Shown: positions 7,877-16,015 of the stretch, piece by piece
Position numbering within the stretch: position 1 is the stretch's first letter
Layout of the letters: every line of letters starts with the position of its first letter
Translations under genes and position numbers: made by a program
Source of the DNA: Candidatus Brocadiaceae bacterium S225
GTDB lineage: Bacteria; Planctomycetota; Brocadiia; Brocadiales; Scalinduaceae
Assembly (NCBI GenBank): GCA_007859995.1
Contig: SMSL01000014.1
Span: 1-64,000, forward strand
DNA: 64,000 nt
Reading direction: 5' to 3'
Notes under the pieces: model-generated
Database searches by the model: none
Told to the model about the DNA's origin: nothing
The model's input: the letters and a program-made list of their open reading frames with translations, nothing else

Positions 7877-9108
7877 GGGTTAAAGACCGATGGGACAAAA
7901 ACAAGATATTGAGCTTTACTAAAAATCCAGAACCACCAAAAGGACTCTATCAGGAAATTAAGAATACGCTTAAGCAATATATTGAATTTCAGACAGAAGC
8001 CGTTTACGGCCTTGTAACGGCGTGGATTATAGCTACATACTTTCACCGATGTTTTCACGCCTACCCCTTCCTATTCATATACGGAAAGAAACAGAGCGGA
8101 AAGAGTAGGTCTCTGGACTTACTGGAACGGCTGTCATTTAACGCTATGAAGGTTAAAGGGGTTTCCGTTCCATCCCTTGCAGATAGCATTGATGGGGTAC
8201 GAGGGACGTTTCTCAATGATCAGGCCGAAGAACTCAGCAAAAGAAAGAATACAGAGATATTGGGTATCCTTTCGGATAGCTATACAATCGGTGGCGGTAA
8301 AAGAAGAGTGGTAAATATTACAAATAATGGCCGTGGGATTTTGGAATTTGAGACCTATGGGCCAAAGGCATTTGCAAGCATAAAAGAAATAGACAGCGAT
8401 TTAAAGGATAGGTGTATTGAAATTACCATGCTAAGGGCTATCAAGGAATTCCCCTACCCTGACGCATACCTGACAATCTGGGACGATTTAAGAGATAAGT
8501 TATACAAACTCCTGTTAACAAGGTGGAGTGAGGCAAGAAACATATATCAAGACACAGGAAAAGACGTATCCCACAGGATAAAGGAACTCTGGAGACCTAT
8601 TGAGACTATATTAAGACTTGAGGCGGTTCCCGTTGAAGAAATGAAAGAGATCAAAGGTTTTTTCCTTGAAAGTATGCAGGAAACGCAAAATGAACTTACC
8701 GAATATGAAATCAAACTCTTCGAAACGTTGAAAGAAATCCTCAAGGGAAAAGAGAAGGAGATATTGACTTCAACTGATATAGCGGAAAAACTTAAACCGG
8801 AATATGCAACAATGAATGATAAGGAAAAAAGAGGCATTCAGACGTGGATAGGTCGGACGTTAAACCAGTTGAGTCTTTACAATAGACATGCTGGCAAGAA
8901 AGACGGGAGAAAGGCATATGAATTTAGTTCCGGACATATTGAAAACGTATACAGAAGATATCAACCCGATACGACCTCAGGAGACTACGGGGAGACCTAT
9001 GGGTTAAGTCATAAGCCTTTGTCTGATAACATTCAGGGAGACTTGGAGACTGGAATTGAGGAAATGGTAGGTGATACCCATACTCCAGAAAAGGAAATAG
9101 AGATTTGA
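7867..9108 (+). CDS. P-loop NTPase (plasmid/phage helicase-primase-associated type)
   Basis: The ORF's nominal GTG start at 7867 is probably internal, because coding-like sequence in the same frame extends upstream to about 7755 (see the frameshift entry). It has a clear Walker A (FIYGKKQSGKS, about residues 73-83) and a Walker B-like or catalytic acidic segment (GTFLNDQAEEL). A conserved 'ISDSYT.GGGKRRV' type region follows, then a helical C-terminus with DVSHRIKELWRPIETIL. This is typical of ATPase domains next to replication genes in plasmid-like elements (the DUF927/DUF3631 type of neighbourhood). The exact family is not certain. It likely supports replication of the element. Confidence 0.6.
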   Translation: MLLRVKDRWDKNKILSFTKNPEPPKGLYQEIKNTLKQYIEFQTEAVYGLVTAWIIATYFHRCFHAYPFLFIYGKKQSGKSRSLDLLERLSFNAMKVKGVSVPSLADSIDGVRGTFLNDQAEELSKRKNTEILGILSDSYTIGGGKRRVVNITNNGRGILEFETYGPKAFASIKEIDSDLKDRCIEITMLRAIKEFPYPDAYLTIWDDLRDKLYKLLLTRWSEARNIYQDTGKDVSHRIKELWRPIETILRLEAVPVEEMKEIKGFFLESMQETQNELTEYEIKLFETLKEILKGKEKEILTSTDIAEKLKPEYATMNDKEKRGIQTWIGRTLNQLSLYNRHAGKKDGRKAYEFSSGHIENVYRRYQPDTTSGDYGETYGLSHKPLSDNIQGDLETGIEEMVGDTHTPEKEIEI

Positions 9109-9608
9109 GCAATATTTCAAAACTTATCAACACCATTCAAACCCTGGGATACAAAGTCTCCCTTGAAGGTGAAAAGATTAAACTAAAGTTTATAGACAAA
9201 GACGATCCACCGAAAGAAGCCTCAATAATAATCAAGGAGATAAAAGAAAATAAGGCCATTGTCATAGAGTATCTGAATAATATTTCCAGGATGGAGAATA
9301 TCTTTATGGATGCAGTAAATGAAATTACAAAGGTTTCTACCGTGTGTGCTATTAATTACACACAAAAGATGTTGCCAGAAATGTATGAAAAAGTCATTAC
9401 TGCTGAAAACAAGATTAACAGTCTATGGGATGAAGGGCAAGACATTAAAGCCTTTAGTGAAGCGGTAATAGAATGGCAAGAGACACAAATGGAATACATT
9501 GAATTGCTGAATGCTGAAAATGGTGTTGATACCGTTGTGGAGGATGTATATAATTCACCCAACGGGAAGCCAGGCCCGAGTCAAGGTCTCGGAAAGGAGG
9601 TTGTATAA
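9105..9608 (+). CDS. Small element protein with TubC-like N-terminus
   Basis: This 167-residue protein starts with a TTG that overlaps the upstream stop codon (TTGA). The first 55 residues (ISKLINTIQTLGYKVSLEGEKI) resemble the TubC_N docking-like domain often seen in small proteins of mobile elements. The remainder is helical and acidic. Translation coupling with the genes on both sides is likely. Function is unknown. Confidence 0.5.
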   Translation: MSNISKLINTIQTLGYKVSLEGEKIKLKFIDKDDPPKEASIIIKEIKENKAIVIEYLNNISRMENIFMDAVNEITKVSTVCAINYTQKMLPEMYEKVITAENKINSLWDEGQDIKAFSEAVIEWQETQMEYIELLNAENGVDTVVEDVYNSPNGKPGPSQGLGKEVV

Positions 9609-10679
9609 ATGGGACTTTATAGAAGAGGTTCGGTCTGGTGGATGCGATTTACTTACAAGGGTCAACAGGCAAGGAAATCGACAGAGACAATAAATAGGAA
9701 GCTGGCAGAAAAGATATACTGTAAGGTAGTAAGCCAGATAGCCGAAGGGAAATGGTTTGATGTTGATGAGGCAGATCAAAGAGACTTTGGAGAACTTGCG
9801 GAAAAATATGAAACGCAGGTTTTCAGAGAGCTCAAGAGTTATCAGAAAAACAGATGCTATTTGAACCAACTGAGAGATTTCTTTGGTAAATACAGATTGA
9901 GTAATATTACCCCTGCATTGATCGATGATTTTAAGCAGATGAGAAAAGAGCAAGGGGTGACATCAACGACTATCAATAAACAACTGTCGATGTTGAGAAG
10001 GATGTTTAATCTTGCCAAAAAACGTTGGATGTGGATAAAAGAGATACCTCTTATAGAGGTGGAACCTAATGCTGATAATAAGAGAACAAGGCATTTATCC
10101 TTTAAAGAGTTTTACCGGCTTTTAGAGTTCTGTGATTTATGGTTGAAAGATATTGTCATTGTGGCTGCATGGACTGGTCTTAGACGTGAAAATGTCGTCA
10201 TGTTACGGAAGATGCAAGTAGACCTTATAAAAAAGGAAATCACTGTGGATGGAGCGGAAATAAAGAACGGTGAAAAATTGAGAATTCCGATTGCCGGCCC
10301 TGCTTATGAAGTATTGGCGGGTCTCATGAGCAATGACAAAACCAATAGCCTATATGTATTTCGAAATGAAGAGGGCAAGCCGTATAATCCAAAAAAAGTG
10401 TACAGGCTATTTAAAAAGAGCTTAGAATGCGCCGGGATAGAGGATTTCAGGTTTCATGATTTGAGACACTGTTTTGCGTCATGGAACAGGCAGGCTGGGG
10501 TTGATATATACACGCTTGCAGAGTTAATGGGACATAAAGACACCAAAATGACAATGCGTTATGCTCATATAACTCCTGCACATCTTACAAAGGCTATTGG
10601 GTTACTGGAAAAAAGCTATCATAACTCTAGCACAAAATTAGCACATCCTAATAAAGATGTAGTTTCTCTATCAGCATAA
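9609..10679 (+). CDS. Tyrosine recombinase / integrase
   Basis: This 356-residue enzyme has an N-terminal SAM-like core-binding domain (about residues 55-150) and a C-terminal catalytic domain. The catalytic residues appear in order: Arg in TGLRRENV, His-x-x-Arg in HDLRHCF, His in LMGHKD, and the nucleophile Tyr in MRYAH. The start has an excellent ribosome binding site (AAGGAGG). It is the last gene of the element, as in many integrative elements where int lies next to attP. It should catalyse integration and excision. Confidence 0.92.
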   Translation: MGLYRRGSVWWMRFTYKGQQARKSTETINRKLAEKIYCKVVSQIAEGKWFDVDEADQRDFGELAEKYETQVFRELKSYQKNRCYLNQLRDFFGKYRLSNITPALIDDFKQMRKEQGVTSTTINKQLSMLRRMFNLAKKRWMWIKEIPLIEVEPNADNKRTRHLSFKEFYRLLEFCDLWLKDIVIVAAWTGLRRENVVMLRKMQVDLIKKEITVDGAEIKNGEKLRIPIAGPAYEVLAGLMSNDKTNSLYVFRNEEGKPYNPKKVYRLFKKSLECAGIEDFRFHDLRHCFASWNRQAGVDIYTLAELMGHKDTKMTMRYAHITPAHLTKAIGLLEKSYHNSSTKLAHPNKDVVSLSA

Positions 10680-10717
10680 CTTATTATGTTGACGATGGTT
10701 GTAAATGCAAATTAAAA

Positions 10718-10744
10718 GTTCAGGCCCATACTGCAAGCCTGAAC
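10718..10744. repeat. Hairpin after the integrase gene
   Basis: GTTCAGGC (10718-10725) pairs perfectly with GCCTGAAC (10737-10744) across an 11-nt loop. There is no T-run. It may be an inefficient terminator or part of the element's right end. Confidence 0.5.
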
Positions 10745-10805
10745 CAGCGTTAGGAAGAAGTCTCTTATCTGTGTGTATCTGCGAAAATCTGCGTCCTATT
10801 ATTAT

Positions 10806-10906
10806 AACCTTATTAAGATACTCAAGAAAGTTCCTCAAGTAACATACTTGACATACTGTTCTTGTATTTATAAAGTGTAATTCTGATATACATGATGTCT
10901 GGTTCC
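10806..10906. repeat. ~100-bp dispersed repeat, copy 2 of 3
   Basis: It contains the same blocks as copies 1 and 3, with the palindrome CAAGTAACATACTTG at 10836-10850 followed by ACATACT and TATTTATAAAG. It is immediately upstream of the toxin-antitoxin genes at 10969. Confidence 0.75.
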
Positions 10907-10968
10907 TGCCGTCTTACAAAAAAACATAGAAATAGATTAAGCGAAAAGCTGGAAAATAAGGAGGAAGT

Positions 10969-11154
10969 ATGAAGATAAAAGAAATTGCTATTGAATCAAT
11001 TAAGGCACTTCCTAATGACGTAACATGGGAAGATATCAAAGAGAGAATTGATTTTATTGCCGGTGTGCGTAAAGGGTTGATGGAGCTTGATGAAGGTCGC
11101 TATATCGAACATGAAGATATCAAGAGAGAACTAAAAGAATGGATTTCAAAATAG
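10969..11154 (+). CDS. RelB/addiction-module antitoxin
   Basis: This 61-residue acidic/helical protein starts after an ideal AAGGAGG site. The sequence ALPNDVTWEDIKERIDFIAGV and the later HEDIKRELKEW follow the pattern of small 'addiction module component' antitoxins that pair with ParE/RelE toxins. Its 3' end overlaps the toxin start by 16 bp, so translation is coupled. It should bind and neutralise the toxin and probably represses the operon. Confidence 0.85.
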   Translation: MKIKEIAIESIKALPNDVTWEDIKERIDFIAGVRKGLMELDEGRYIEHEDIKRELKEWISK

Positions 11155-11435
11155 TCTGGTCTCAAACGGCACGATTAGACCTTAGAGAGATTGTCTCGTT
11201 TATTGCAGAAGATGATCCTGAAATAGCTGAGAAATTTGGACTAAAGATTATAGATTATGCTGAAAGAGCGTCACGATTCCAAAAGGGAGGGAGAACCGTT
11301 CCTGAATTCCGTGATGGCAAACTGCGCGAATTTATATTCCACTCTTATAGAGTAATTTATAGAGTCAAAGAAGAAAATAAAATAATCGAGATTGCAAGAG
11401 TTTGGCATGCTGCCAGAGGAACTCCAAAAATTTAA
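11139..11435 (+). CDS. ParE/RelE-family toxin
   Basis: This 98-residue toxin has the plasmid-stabilisation (ParE) pattern. It begins IVWSQTARLDLREIVSFIA and contains RTVPEFRDGKLREF, then YRVIYRVKEENKIIEIARVWHAAR. The conserved Arg/Tyr residues and the C-terminal 'V.HAAR' are present and the length is normal. ParE toxins act on DNA gyrase; RelE relatives cleave mRNA. The sequence is closer to ParE. Confidence 0.88.
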   Translation: MDFKIVWSQTARLDLREIVSFIAEDDPEIAEKFGLKIIDYAERASRFQKGGRTVPEFRDGKLREFIFHSYRVIYRVKEENKIIEIARVWHAARGTPKI

Positions 11436-11535
11436 TTTTCCAATAAACTGGTTGTTTCTACCACTGGTTCAGACTTGCCAACCCGACACTTCTTTCTGGC
11501 TGCAACCTGAACCATCGGTAGAAATAATAACGAAC

Positions 11536-11640
11536 CTTATTAGGATACTCAAAGAATTCCATCAAGTAACATACTTGACATACTACTCTTGAATTTATAA
11601 AGCACAGTTCTGACATACGTAATGTCTTGTATTCGTTGCT
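11536..11640. repeat. ~100-bp dispersed repeat, copy 3 of 3
   Basis: The palindrome CAAGTAACATACTTG lies at 11563-11577. The flanking blocks CTTATTAGGATACTCAA, ACATACT, TTTATAAAG and AATGTCTTGTATT match copies 1 and 2. It is followed by a 13-bp hairpin and a gene remnant rather than an intact gene. Confidence 0.75.
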
Positions 11641-11644
11641 AAAA

Positions 11645-11674
11645 TGGATAATATCACGATAGTGATATTATCCA
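11645..11674. repeat. Perfect 13-bp hairpin
   Basis: TGGATAATATCAC (11645-11657) and GTGATATTATCCA (11662-11674) are perfect inverted repeats around GATA. The arms are AT-rich and no T-tail follows, so an operator-like or recombination role is as likely as termination. Confidence 0.7.
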
Positions 11675-11694
11675 TAAACCCATCAATTACTTGT

Positions 11695-11800
11695 TATTGA
11701 TAAAAATAATAGTTGGAAAGAGAAGATAAGACCTGCCTTTGATGACCTCACTAAAGTATTACCGGATTATACAAAACGTTATGGCGTAGACTGCACGCCA
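11695..11800 (+). pseudogene. Remnant related to the gene at 4510
   Basis: In one frame the DNA encodes NNSWKEKIRPAFDD and then VLPDYTKRYGVDCTP. The DNA is strikingly similar to 4522-4550 (AATAGTTGGAAAGAGAAGAT is identical). No start or full-length frame is present. This links the 3-5 kb and 11.5 kb segments as duplicated or split parts of one ancestral region. Confidence 0.6.
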
Positions 11801-11847
11801 GACAAAATATGGATAGTGACCATTTCTGTTTGCGTATAGTTTTGTGT

Positions 11848-11911
11848 GGGAGTGCAGTAACCGTGTTACTGCTTTAATACGCATCATCGTGGATGATGCA
11901 CCCCATATTTT
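11848..11911 (-). repeat. Short repeat element A, downstream flank of nqr-fabI
   Basis: Read on the minus strand, this element begins AAATATGGGGTGCATCATCC and ends GGTTACTGCACTCC. The same ends occur on the plus strand at 18980-19038, on the other side of the nqr-fabI operon, with a different middle. It also contains the small hairpin GCATCAT/ATGATGC. It may be a MITE-like relic. Confidence 0.6.
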
Positions 11912-11960
11912 GTACCTTATTTCAATGACATTGCCGACAAATGTGTCCCATTATTTCAAA

Positions 11961-12728
11961 TTACACACCAACGGCATGGTATCCCGCGTCAACGTGAAGG
12001 ATTTCTCCGGTAATCCCGCTTGCTAATTCACTGCATAAAAAAGTGGCGGTATCACCTACTTCACTCGTCGTTATGTTTCGCTTTAAAGGTGCCTTTTCTT
12101 TCATGCCCTCGTACATATCCGAGAAATTTTTTAAACCCCTGGCGGCCAGGGTCCTCATCGGACCGGCAGAGATTGCATTCACGCGAATGTTCTTCGGGCC
12201 TAAATCGACGGCTAAATACCGAATGCTCGATTCAAGCGCGGCTTTGGCAACACCCATTACATTGTAATTTTTTACGGCTTTTTCTCCGCCGATATAGGAA
12301 AGCGCTATTACGGCTCCACCGCATACTTCCATCAGTGGTAATGCGCTCCTGCATAACGCAATTAAAGAGTAACAGCTTATGTCCAGAGCAAGTTTAAACC
12401 CGTCACGTGATGTGTTGATAAACCCATTAGAGAGATCCTCTTCTTTAGCAAATGCGGGAGTGTGTATCAGCCCATCAAGGGAATCAACGTTGTTGCCCAA
12501 TCGCTCAAAGAGTTTATCTATGTCTTCATCAGAAGTGACATCGCACTCTCCTAAATCTATAGCGTCTAAAGGTTCGAATAATTGTCTGACTTCATTGCCG
12601 AACCTTTCATTTTGATATGTATATGCAACCTTTGCACCCTGTTTCGCAAGAGATTGCGCTATTGCCCAACCAGTGCTGCGTTTTCCTGAAATGTTGGCAA
12701 TGAGTATTGTTTTATCTTGAAGTAACAT
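11961..12728 (-). CDS. fabI: Enoyl-[acyl-carrier-protein] reductase (NADH)
   Basis: This 255-residue short-chain dehydrogenase matches FabI. It has an N-terminal NAD-binding segment (ILIANISGKRSTGWAIA), with FabI's divergent glycine motif instead of the usual TGxxxGxG. The catalytic Tyr-x6-Lys is in NYNVMGVAKAALE, RVNAISAGPMRTLA follows, and the C-terminus is TGEILHVDAGYHAVGV. It reduces trans-2-enoyl-ACP in the last step of fatty-acid elongation in the cytosol. It is the last gene on the strand of the nqr operon, about 180 bp behind nqrF, and could have its own promoter. The length is normal. Confidence 0.95.
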   Translation of the reverse strand: MLLQDKTILIANISGKRSTGWAIAQSLAKQGAKVAYTYQNERFGNEVRQLFEPLDAIDLGECDVTSDEDIDKLFERLGNNVDSLDGLIHTPAFAKEEDLSNGFINTSRDGFKLALDISCYSLIALCRSALPLMEVCGGAVIALSYIGGEKAVKNYNVMGVAKAALESSIRYLAVDLGPKNIRVNAISAGPMRTLAARGLKNFSDMYEGMKEKAPLKRNITTSEVGDTATFLCSELASGITGEILHVDAGYHAVGV

Positions 12729-12904
12729 ATTTAAGACTCCTTCTTTAGTATCTGTAAATCTATGTTAGTAATAGGTTTGTATTTAATAACCTGCTAAAGC
12801 CGAAACATGTTATGTTTCTGTCCGTGTCAATTTGTGTCTAACACCTTTGCGTCTCGCAAGTTAAGTATGTTAATTGGAATAGTAAATAAAATCAACAAAT
12901 ATTT

Positions 12905-14539
12905 CTATTCGTACTCCTTAAATAATTTATTCAGCTGGGATTCCTTCTCTGATTGCTGTGCTAATATTTCTTTGATCTTGTCTAAGAAGATGTAGCTTTC
13001 GTCGATCTTATCTCTCAGTATTAATTTAATGATCAGGATAGTAGTCATTTTCTCTATATCCGTGTCAGCATGATGCAAGCCAAGCTGTTTGAACATTTTT
13101 GTTATCATAAGTTTCAGGTAGATTAAGTCAAGAGACGGGGTAAGGGTGCCGGTGAAATCATCAAATAAAACATTCTCTTTTTTTAATCCAATAGTATTGG
13201 CTGCCGCATCTATTACGGTTACTGTCATCGGGGCCGGGCCGCATAGATAAAATGTCAGTTTAGGATCATGTTTAAAGTAGTCAGTCAGTAATGGGCCTAT
13301 AAAACCAACCTTACCAAGCCATTTCTCTCCACTCTTATCAATGTAACCCTGTTCTATAATATTTTTCCTGAGTTCATCTGATGTATTTTTGAGGTATTCC
13401 TTATCAATATCATTTAATTCGGAGGGATTATCTCCCCTGAACGCGCCTGACATTACCGGTATGAATTTAAAGTTATGATGTATTTTTTGCCAGTGAAGCC
13501 ATTTCGATATATAAAGCATGGGAATGTCCTGAAATCTTCTTTCACCTAAGAAGAAGTATATTTCCTCTTTACGTCCTTCTGCGAACCATTGATCGAGGAG
13601 TGCTAAAATTGGCGCAAGCCCCGCTCCACCTGCCACGAAAACGGCTTTATGCGGCTCTTCTTTCAGGCAGAAATTGCCGTAAGGGCCGGTAAACCTGATC
13701 TTCTCACCTGCCCACAAGTTCCAAATCGATTTGTCCTGGAGGTACTCTTGTGTACAGTTTGGACCAAGGCAGGGTACTCCACCACTTTCTATCGGTACAC
13801 GTGGATTTATTGGCGCAGTTCTTGTAATCAACGTTACGATATCTCTCCTTATCGTAGCAATTGAATAAGCACGATAGAGGTCAAGGCCGGGGGTAAATGG
13901 AATATAATCTTTTCCTGTCTCTTTGCAAAAACATTTTATCTGTTTACCGTATTTTTTGTAATGTTGCTCTACATAATCTTCCGGCAAACCTATCTGGATA
14001 TACTGTCCGGGTTTGAAATTGAACTTTTGAAGTGGCCGCAAACGCATTTCCAATTTATCGGATGTCAATTGGATCTTTTTGATTACACGGGCTGAATATT
14101 TTTTAACCTGTAACGTAGACTTAGGCAGAAAGATATCCATATCTTTGTCTATCCTTACCTGGCATGATAGTCTGGTATACCCGTCACCTATTCCTTTCTC
14201 AAGAAACTTTCTGGTCTCTTCTCGTGACTTACGATCAAAAAGAGGTGTTTCTGTTGGTGAATATGGCCCCATGTTAGTATATAATTTTATCTTGCATTGG
14301 CCGCAGGTCGCGTTTCCACCGCAACCTGACGGGATATTGTAATTTTTGGTCTGAAGAGTATTCAGTAATGTGTCTCCACCCTCTATGTTGAGTGTTTTTT
14401 CAAAGCCATCATCACTGTGTATGCAAAGTTCCAGCTTTTTGCCTTTGCCGAAGAACTGGTAGGTAAGTTCGCTGAGCCCGGCCATGGCCAACATGATTAT
14501 TACTATGATAATGATACTCAGTATTATAGACGTGGTCAT
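12905..14539 (-). CDS. nqrF: Na+-translocating NADH:quinone reductase subunit F, with C-terminal extension
   Basis: This NADH-oxidising subunit has an N-terminal membrane helix (residues about 5-25) and a 2Fe-2S ferredoxin domain with CGGNATCGQC. An FAD-binding domain with RAYSIA and an NAD-binding domain with GGAGLAPI and FYLCGPAPMTVTV follow. NqrF passes electrons from NADH via FAD and 2Fe-2S to the other Nqr subunits. At 544 residues it is much longer than the roughly 410 residues usual in proteobacteria. Part of the excess is an insertion in the FAD domain (KCFCKETGKDY region and a PCLGPNC loop). Part is an extra C-terminal tail of about 80 helical residues after FDDFTG. It is the fifth and last nqr gene here. 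Confidence 0.93.
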   Translation of the reverse strand: MTTSIILSIIIIVIIMLAMAGLSELTYQFFGKGKKLELCIHSDDGFEKTLNIEGGDTLLNTLQTKNYNIPSGCGGNATCGQCKIKLYTNMGPYSPTETPLFDRKSREETRKFLEKGIGDGYTRLSCQVRIDKDMDIFLPKSTLQVKKYSARVIKKIQLTSDKLEMRLRPLQKFNFKPGQYIQIGLPEDYVEQHYKKYGKQIKCFCKETGKDYIPFTPGLDLYRAYSIATIRRDIVTLITRTAPINPRVPIESGGVPCLGPNCTQEYLQDKSIWNLWAGEKIRFTGPYGNFCLKEEPHKAVFVAGGAGLAPILALLDQWFAEGRKEEIYFFLGERRFQDIPMLYISKWLHWQKIHHNFKFIPVMSGAFRGDNPSELNDIDKEYLKNTSDELRKNIIEQGYIDKSGEKWLGKVGFIGPLLTDYFKHDPKLTFYLCGPAPMTVTVIDAAANTIGLKKENVLFDDFTGTLTPSLDLIYLKLMITKMFKQLGLHHADTDIEKMTTILIIKLILRDKIDESYIFLDKIKEILAQQSEKESQLNKLFKEYE

Positions 14540-14599
14540 TTTGTTGTCCTGCTACCCGGAGAAAATAAATAATTTTGTAATTTAATAATTTAAAAAAAT

Positions 14600-16015
14600 T
14601 CAGAAAATCGTTATTGCACCGATACCGGTAAAAATTGCTGCCATGACACCAAGAAGCAGTATAGCAACGGAGTCCTCATCCCACGTGTTAAAAGGTACAA
14701 ACAGTTTGTGTCTCCTCAGTAGAGCAAGCCAGACGCATACCATCAGCCAGTGGAGACCAAATCCAAAAGCCGTGACTGTCGTTGCCATAAAAGACAAGCC
14801 TGGCGGGATAGTAAAGGTAGCAGCAGCAAGGACAATGCAGTTGACGGTAATCAGCTCCAGGAACTGTCCCATTTGTTGATATACATCCATTGCGAAACGT
14901 CTGAGGAGTACGCCCAGAATTTGTACAAAAGTTGCAATGGTTACAATAAAGACTGTTAGGTAAAATATTTTCTCCAATCTTATGGGAACCGGAGAAATTG
15001 AAGAGAGGTAGTTACTTGCACCTATTAATACTTTGTTGTAAACCAACCAGTTAAGGCTTGTGGACAGCGTCACTACGATAACGACAGCCACTCCCATCTT
15101 CCACGCAGCGTCAACCTGCCTGGACTTGTTAAGCAGCGGGCATATTCCCAGAAGTTTGCTGAGAACAATGCCGTCAAAGAAAAGCGCACTCAGGAATATC
15201 GGAAGAAGAATTTGAAATTGACTGTTCAGGGAAGTAACCGCTTTTATATTTGTGACAAGACTTACTACGAGAAGCACTCCCAAGACAATGATTATTATCA
15301 GTTTACCGGTCATTTTAAATGCGGGCTTCTTTTTTTTCATCGGAGTCTCAGCATCTGTTGCTTCCTCTTTTTCCTGTAGTACATTTTCCTGATAGACAAC
15401 ACCTGTCTTGATAAATAGCGGTCTCAGCATGAAACGCCACAATGCCAGAGCAAAGAAACCGCCTACAGGTGTTATCATTAAGACTACAACAGGAAAGCTT
15501 TCCGGAAGTATCCGAAAATTCAGTAACGTTCCAAACCCTAGAGGTTCCCTCATCAGGGCCAGGAAAATGAGCGCGATAGAGTAGCCGAGGCACGCCTTCA
15601 ATATCTTCTTCTGGGCATCCCAGAATCCCAATGTCAGTCCTTCAGCGATTACGGCAAGGACAATGCAGTTTGTTGTAATCAGATCGATATATGCTTTTAT
15701 ATTGAGAGCTATTCTAGGGATTGTTGCCTGGACTATCAGACTGAATATTGTTACGAAAACAGAGATAATAATCATTAAAAGCGTAATTTTGTGATGAGTG
15801 CCGGATGCGATAATTAATTTCTTAAAAGGGTATATAAGGCAGAAGCTGACACATGTTACAAAAACTACACCAACTCCCATTGTAAGAGAGTTCTCCATCT
15901 TGTTTGTGACTGCAAGTGCAGAGCAGAAACCAAGACCTGCCGCCGCTGAAATTATATAGTTATCCCTTAAAAAGAATTTGGAAATCAGCCTGATATATCT
16001 TGACAGCATGACCAT
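14600..16015 (-). CDS. nqrDE: Fused NqrD-NqrE membrane subunit
   Basis: This 471-residue, highly hydrophobic protein contains two consecutive domains of the RnfA/RnfE/NqrD/NqrE family. Residues about 1-205 resemble NqrD (NCIVLAVIAEGLTLGFWDAQKK, then LMREPLGFGTLL). A polar, Lys-rich linker (about 210-240) follows. Residues about 245-471 resemble NqrE, with VNCIVLAAATFTIPP and a GLHWLMVCVWLALLRR end. Each half has about six membrane helices. In characterised Nqr complexes these are two separate genes whose products form a pseudo-symmetric pair binding an iron centre. No other nqrD or nqrE is in the operon and the order A-B-C-DE-F is kept. The start overlaps the nqrC stop. Confidence 0.88.
   Translation of the reverse strand: MVMLSRYIRLISKFFLRDNYIISAAAGLGFCSALAVTNKMENSLTMGVGVVFVTCVSFCLIYPFKKLIIASGTHHKITLLMIIISVFVTIFSLIVQATIPRIALNIKAYIDLITTNCIVLAVIAEGLTLGFWDAQKKILKACLGYSIALIFLALMREPLGFGTLLNFRILPESFPVVVLMITPVGGFFALALWRFMLRPLFIKTGVVYQENVLQEKEEATDAETPMKKKKPAFKMTGKLIIIIVLGVLLVVSLVTNIKAVTSLNSQFQILLPIFLSALFFDGIVLSKLLGICPLLNKSRQVDAAWKMGVAVVIVVTLSTSLNWLVYNKVLIGASNYLSSISPVPIRLEKIFYLTVFIVTIATFVQILGVLLRRFAMDVYQQMGQFLELITVNCIVLAAATFTIPPGLSFMATTVTAFGFGLHWLMVCVWLALLRRHKLFVPFNTWDEDSVAILLLGVMAAIFTGIGAITIF

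Larger units (their letters stand above)
5640..10744 (+). mobile_element. Plasmid-like integrated element (Rep_trans initiator + tyrosine recombinase)
   Basis: Five or six same-strand genes in tight order encode an initiator, an HTH/excisionase-type protein, a P-loop protein, a small protein and a tyrosine recombinase. GC-rich palindromes precede them and hairpins flank both ends (5642-5676 and 10718-10744). This composition is that of a small integrative replicon. I could not identify matching att repeats by eye, so the limits are approximate. Confidence 0.65.
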
